NCBI RefSeq assembly: GCF_029761915.1 | Contig: NZ_CP121695.1 | Coordinates: forward strand, 8,585,501 to 8,649,500 | Length of the DNA: 64,000 nucleotides | Reading direction: 5' to 3' | From: Bradyrhizobium sp. CB1650 | GTDB taxonomy: Bacteria; Pseudomonadota; Alphaproteobacteria; Rhizobiales; Xanthobacteraceae | In this document: one piece after another, positions 62,394 to 64,000 of the stretch | Numbering within the stretch: the first letter of the stretch is position 1 | Layout of the letters: each line of letters begins with the position of its first letter | Made by a program: the position numbers and the translations under genes | The notes under the pieces: generated by a model | The model's input: only the letters and a program-made list of their open reading frames with translations | What the model was told of the DNA's origin: nothing | The model's database searches: none

Positions 62394-62656
62394 TTGGCAA
62401 GTTCGGCGAGCGCGTTGTGATAACGCTTCATGCCTCGCCGCGCGACTTCCATTGCTTTTTCGAAATCGGGATCATACGGAGTGAGCACGAGTCCGCCACC
62501 CGATTGCTCAACCGGAAACAGCTTGTCGCCCTCCTTGAGATTCAGACGGGCGGCCAATTCCTTCGGCAAGATGACGCCGATGGAATTGCCGATCTTACGC
62601 ACCTGAAGGACCGTGGAGTCGCCCTTCAGGTCTTTGGAGCTAGAATTTTCATTCAT
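62390..62656 (-). CDS. AbrB/MazE/SpoVT-type antitoxin
   Basis: 88 residues from MNENSSSKDLKGDSTVLQVR. The swapped-hairpin DNA-binding domain is VRKIGNSIGVILPKELAARL with NLKEGDKLFPVE; the C-terminal 30 residues (DPDFEKAMEVARRGMKRYHN) would contact the Doc toxin. Translationally coupled to doc. A perfect palindrome lies 11 bases upstream of the ATG, implying autoregulation. GC content is a little lower than that of neighbours, hinting at transfer. Confidence 0.9.
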   Translation of the reverse strand: MNENSSSKDLKGDSTVLQVRKIGNSIGVILPKELAARLNLKEGDKLFPVEQSGGGLVLTPYDPDFEKAMEVARRGMKRYHNALAELAK

Positions 62657-62666
62657 GGCGCACCTC

Positions 62667-62684
62667 GTTATACATCTGTATAAC
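62667..62684. promoter_or_regulatory. Operator of the AbrB-Doc toxin-antitoxin pair
   Basis: GTTATACATCTGTATAAC: 8-base arms around two bases, overlapping the likely -10 region (TATAAC/TATACA on the minus strand) 11 bases upstream of the antitoxin ATG, with GAGGTG as the ribosome site between. Expected binding site of the AbrB-type antitoxin. Confidence 0.8.
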
Positions 62685-62751
62685 ATCGAACCCGACGTCG
62701 TTCAACAAATGTTTTACGCCAGATTTGCCTACAAATGAGGCACCCTCGCCC

Positions 62752-64000
62752 TCAGCCCATCGCCTCCAGCTCGTCGATCATGCCGGCGATGACCGAGAGC
62801 CCGCCGTCCCAGAATTTCGGGTCCTTGGCGTCCAGCCCAAACGGGCGCAGCAGCTCGGAATAATGCTTGGTGCCGCCGGCGGCGAGCATGTCGAGATAGC
62901 GCTCGGCAAAGCCCTCGGCGGCGTTCTCGTAGACGGCGTAGAGCGAGTTCACGAGACAATCGCCGAACGCATAGGCATAGACATAGAACGGCGAGTGGAT
63001 GAAATGCGGGATGTACATCCAGTAGTTCTCATAGCCCGCCTTGATCTCGATCGCCGGTCCGAGGCTCTCGCCCTGCACCGACAGCCAGATCTCGCCAAGC
63101 CGCGTCGCGGTGAGCTCGCCGTTCTTGCGTTCGGTGTGGACCGCGCGCTCGAACGAATAGAACGCGATCTGCCGGACCACCGTGTTGATCATGTCCTCGA
63201 CCTTGCCGGCGAGCATCGCCTGGCGCTGCTTCGCGCTCCTGGTCTGTGCGAGCAGGCGCTTGAACGTCAGCATTTCCCCGAACACGCTTGCGGTTTCCGC
63301 GAGCGTCAACGGCGTCGGCGCCATCAGCGCGCCGTTCTTGGCCGCCAGCACCTGGTGCACGCCGTGGCCGAGCTCGTGCGCGAGCGTCATCACGTCGCGC
63401 GGCTTGCCCTGGTAGTTCATCAGCACGTATGGGTGCGCCGACGGCGTGGTCGGATGTGAGAAGGCGCCGGGCGCCTTGCCCGGACGCACCGGCGCATCGA
63501 TCCAGCGGTCGGTGAAGAAGCGCTCGGCGATCTCGGCCATTGTCGGCGAGAAGCCGCGATAGGCGGTCAGCACCATGTTCCTCGCGTCCGGCCAGGTGAT
63601 GGTGTCGGTCGCGGCAAAGGGCAGCGGCGCATTGCGATCCCAATAGGCGAGCCGCTTCTTCTTGAACCAGCGCGCCTTCAGCGCGTAGTAGCGATGCGAC
63701 AGCCTCGGGTAGGCCGCACGCACGGAGGTGACCAGCGCATCCACCACCTCGCGCTCGACGCGGTTGTTCAAGTGCCGGGAATCCGCGACGTCCTGGAAGC
63801 CGCGCCAGCGGTCGGAGATGTCCTTGTCCTTGGCGAGCGTGTTGGTGATCAGCGCAAAAGTGCGCTCATTGGCCTTGAAGGTCTTGGCCAGCGCTTCGGC
63901 GGCAGTCTTGCGCTTTAAGCCGTCGCGGTCCTGCAACAGGTTCAGCGTCGGCTCGATCGCGAGCTCCTTGGCGCCGACCTTGAAGCGCAGGCCCGAGATG
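62752..64000 (-). CDS. pepF: M3-family oligoendopeptidase F (N-terminus off the right edge)
   Basis: The last 415 codons are in the window; the frame continues past 64000 upstream, so the start is missing. Zinc motif TLAHELGHGVHQVLAAKNGA (H-E-x-x-H) with the third ligand Glu in LAETASVFGEMLTF, and AFSHPTTPSAHPYVLMNYQG for substrate binding. Cytosolic metallopeptidase of the PepF/oligoendopeptidase group, which degrades peptides of about 5-20 residues. The window edge cuts within the N-terminal helical domain. Confidence 0.93.
   Translation of the reverse strand, partial: ISGLRFKVGAKELAIEPTLNLLQDRDGLKRKTAAEALAKTFKANERTFALITNTLAKDKDISDRWRGFQDVADSRHLNNRVEREVVDALVTSVRAAYPRLSHRYYALKARWFKKKRLAYWDRNAPLPFAATDTITWPDARNMVLTAYRGFSPTMAEIAERFFTDRWIDAPVRPGKAPGAFSHPTTPSAHPYVLMNYQGKPRDVMTLAHELGHGVHQVLAAKNGALMAPTPLTLAETASVFGEMLTFKRLLAQTRSAKQRQAMLAGKVEDMINTVVRQIAFYSFERAVHTERKNGELTATRLGEIWLSVQGESLGPAIEIKAGYENYWMYIPHFIHSPFYVYAYAFGDCLVNSLYAVYENAAEGFAERYLDMLAAGGTKHYSELLRPFGLDAKDPKFWDGGLSVIAGMIDELEAMG

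Overview
The window is about 64 kb of GC-rich chromosome that reads as a Bradyrhizobium-type alphaproteobacterium (Nitrobacteraceae). The grounds are gene content (a nirK-nirV-hemN-nnrS-nnrR denitrification block with FixK/NnrR-type boxes, split pntAA/pntAB/pntB, an aa3-type oxidase subunit IV peptide, several rhizobial small hypothetical families), an alphaproteobacterial LexA box, and several families of extragenic palindromes known from this group. No rRNA, tRNA, CRISPR array, insertion sequence or prophage was seen. The species call is inference from gene content, not from a database search.

Layout. 1-2.2 kb: a partial DUF4112 gene, a small membrane protein and two paralogous small secreted cysteine-rich proteins. 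2.2-5.9 kb: a sulfatase - MFS transporter - LysR cluster on the minus strand, in which the transporter is broken by an in-frame amber codon. 6.1-9.1 kb: a membrane-anchored hypothetical protein and purA. 9.5-14.2 kb: two paralogous EamA exporters flanking a TetR regulator that faces a small membrane protein across a perfect palindromic operator, then a DUF1330 protein and an orphan Bug/TctC receptor. 14.3-22.2 kb: a Cache chemoreceptor, a D-2-hydroxyacid dehydrogenase, a sugar-type ABC importer (Tat-exported binding protein plus two permeases, no ATPase) and a phytase-like esterase. 22.4-26.1 kb: a MuiA/DUF4139 protein, a FixJ-like regulator with a degenerate receiver domain, and an AraC regulator.

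26.1-32.6 kb is the nitrogen-oxide and low-oxygen block: nnrS and an NnrR-like Crp/Fnr regulator diverge from a TTTGCG-N4-CGCAAA box; a DUF1858 protein, hemN, a 68-residue membrane peptide, nirK and nirV follow. TTG-N8-CAA boxes precede nnrS/nnrR, hemN/the small membrane peptide and nirK, so the cluster probably forms one FixK/NnrR-controlled regulon for nitrite reduction, NO stress and anaerobic haem synthesis.

32.7-37 kb: a GNAT acetyltransferase, the two subunits of a succinyl-CoA:3-ketoacid CoA-transferase and an AsmA protein. 37.2-49 kb: a second ATPase-less ABC importer, a polyamine-type potABC operon without a binding protein, glpD, a PAS-GGDEF-EAL protein and an LhgO-like oxidase. 49-53 kb: two DUF465 peptides, a 71-residue gene under a LexA-box promoter, an 83-residue hypothetical, a diguanylate cyclase and purE-purK. 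53-64 kb: aqpZ, rpsU with a strong terminator, a TPR lipoprotein, an Ala/Pro-rich membrane-anchored protein, a cupin, a ChaA-type antiporter, an alpha/beta hydrolase, pntAA-pntAB-pntB, the oxidase subunit IV peptide, a Doc toxin with an AbrB-type antitoxin, and most of an M3 oligoendopeptidase.

The most interesting leads are the LexA-box-controlled 71-residue gene, the undescribed candidate members of the denitrification regulon (DUF1858 protein and 68-residue membrane peptide), the response regulator lacking a phospho-acceptor aspartate, the amber-interrupted transporter of the sulfatase cluster, and the paired GLG1-like cysteine-rich exported peptides.
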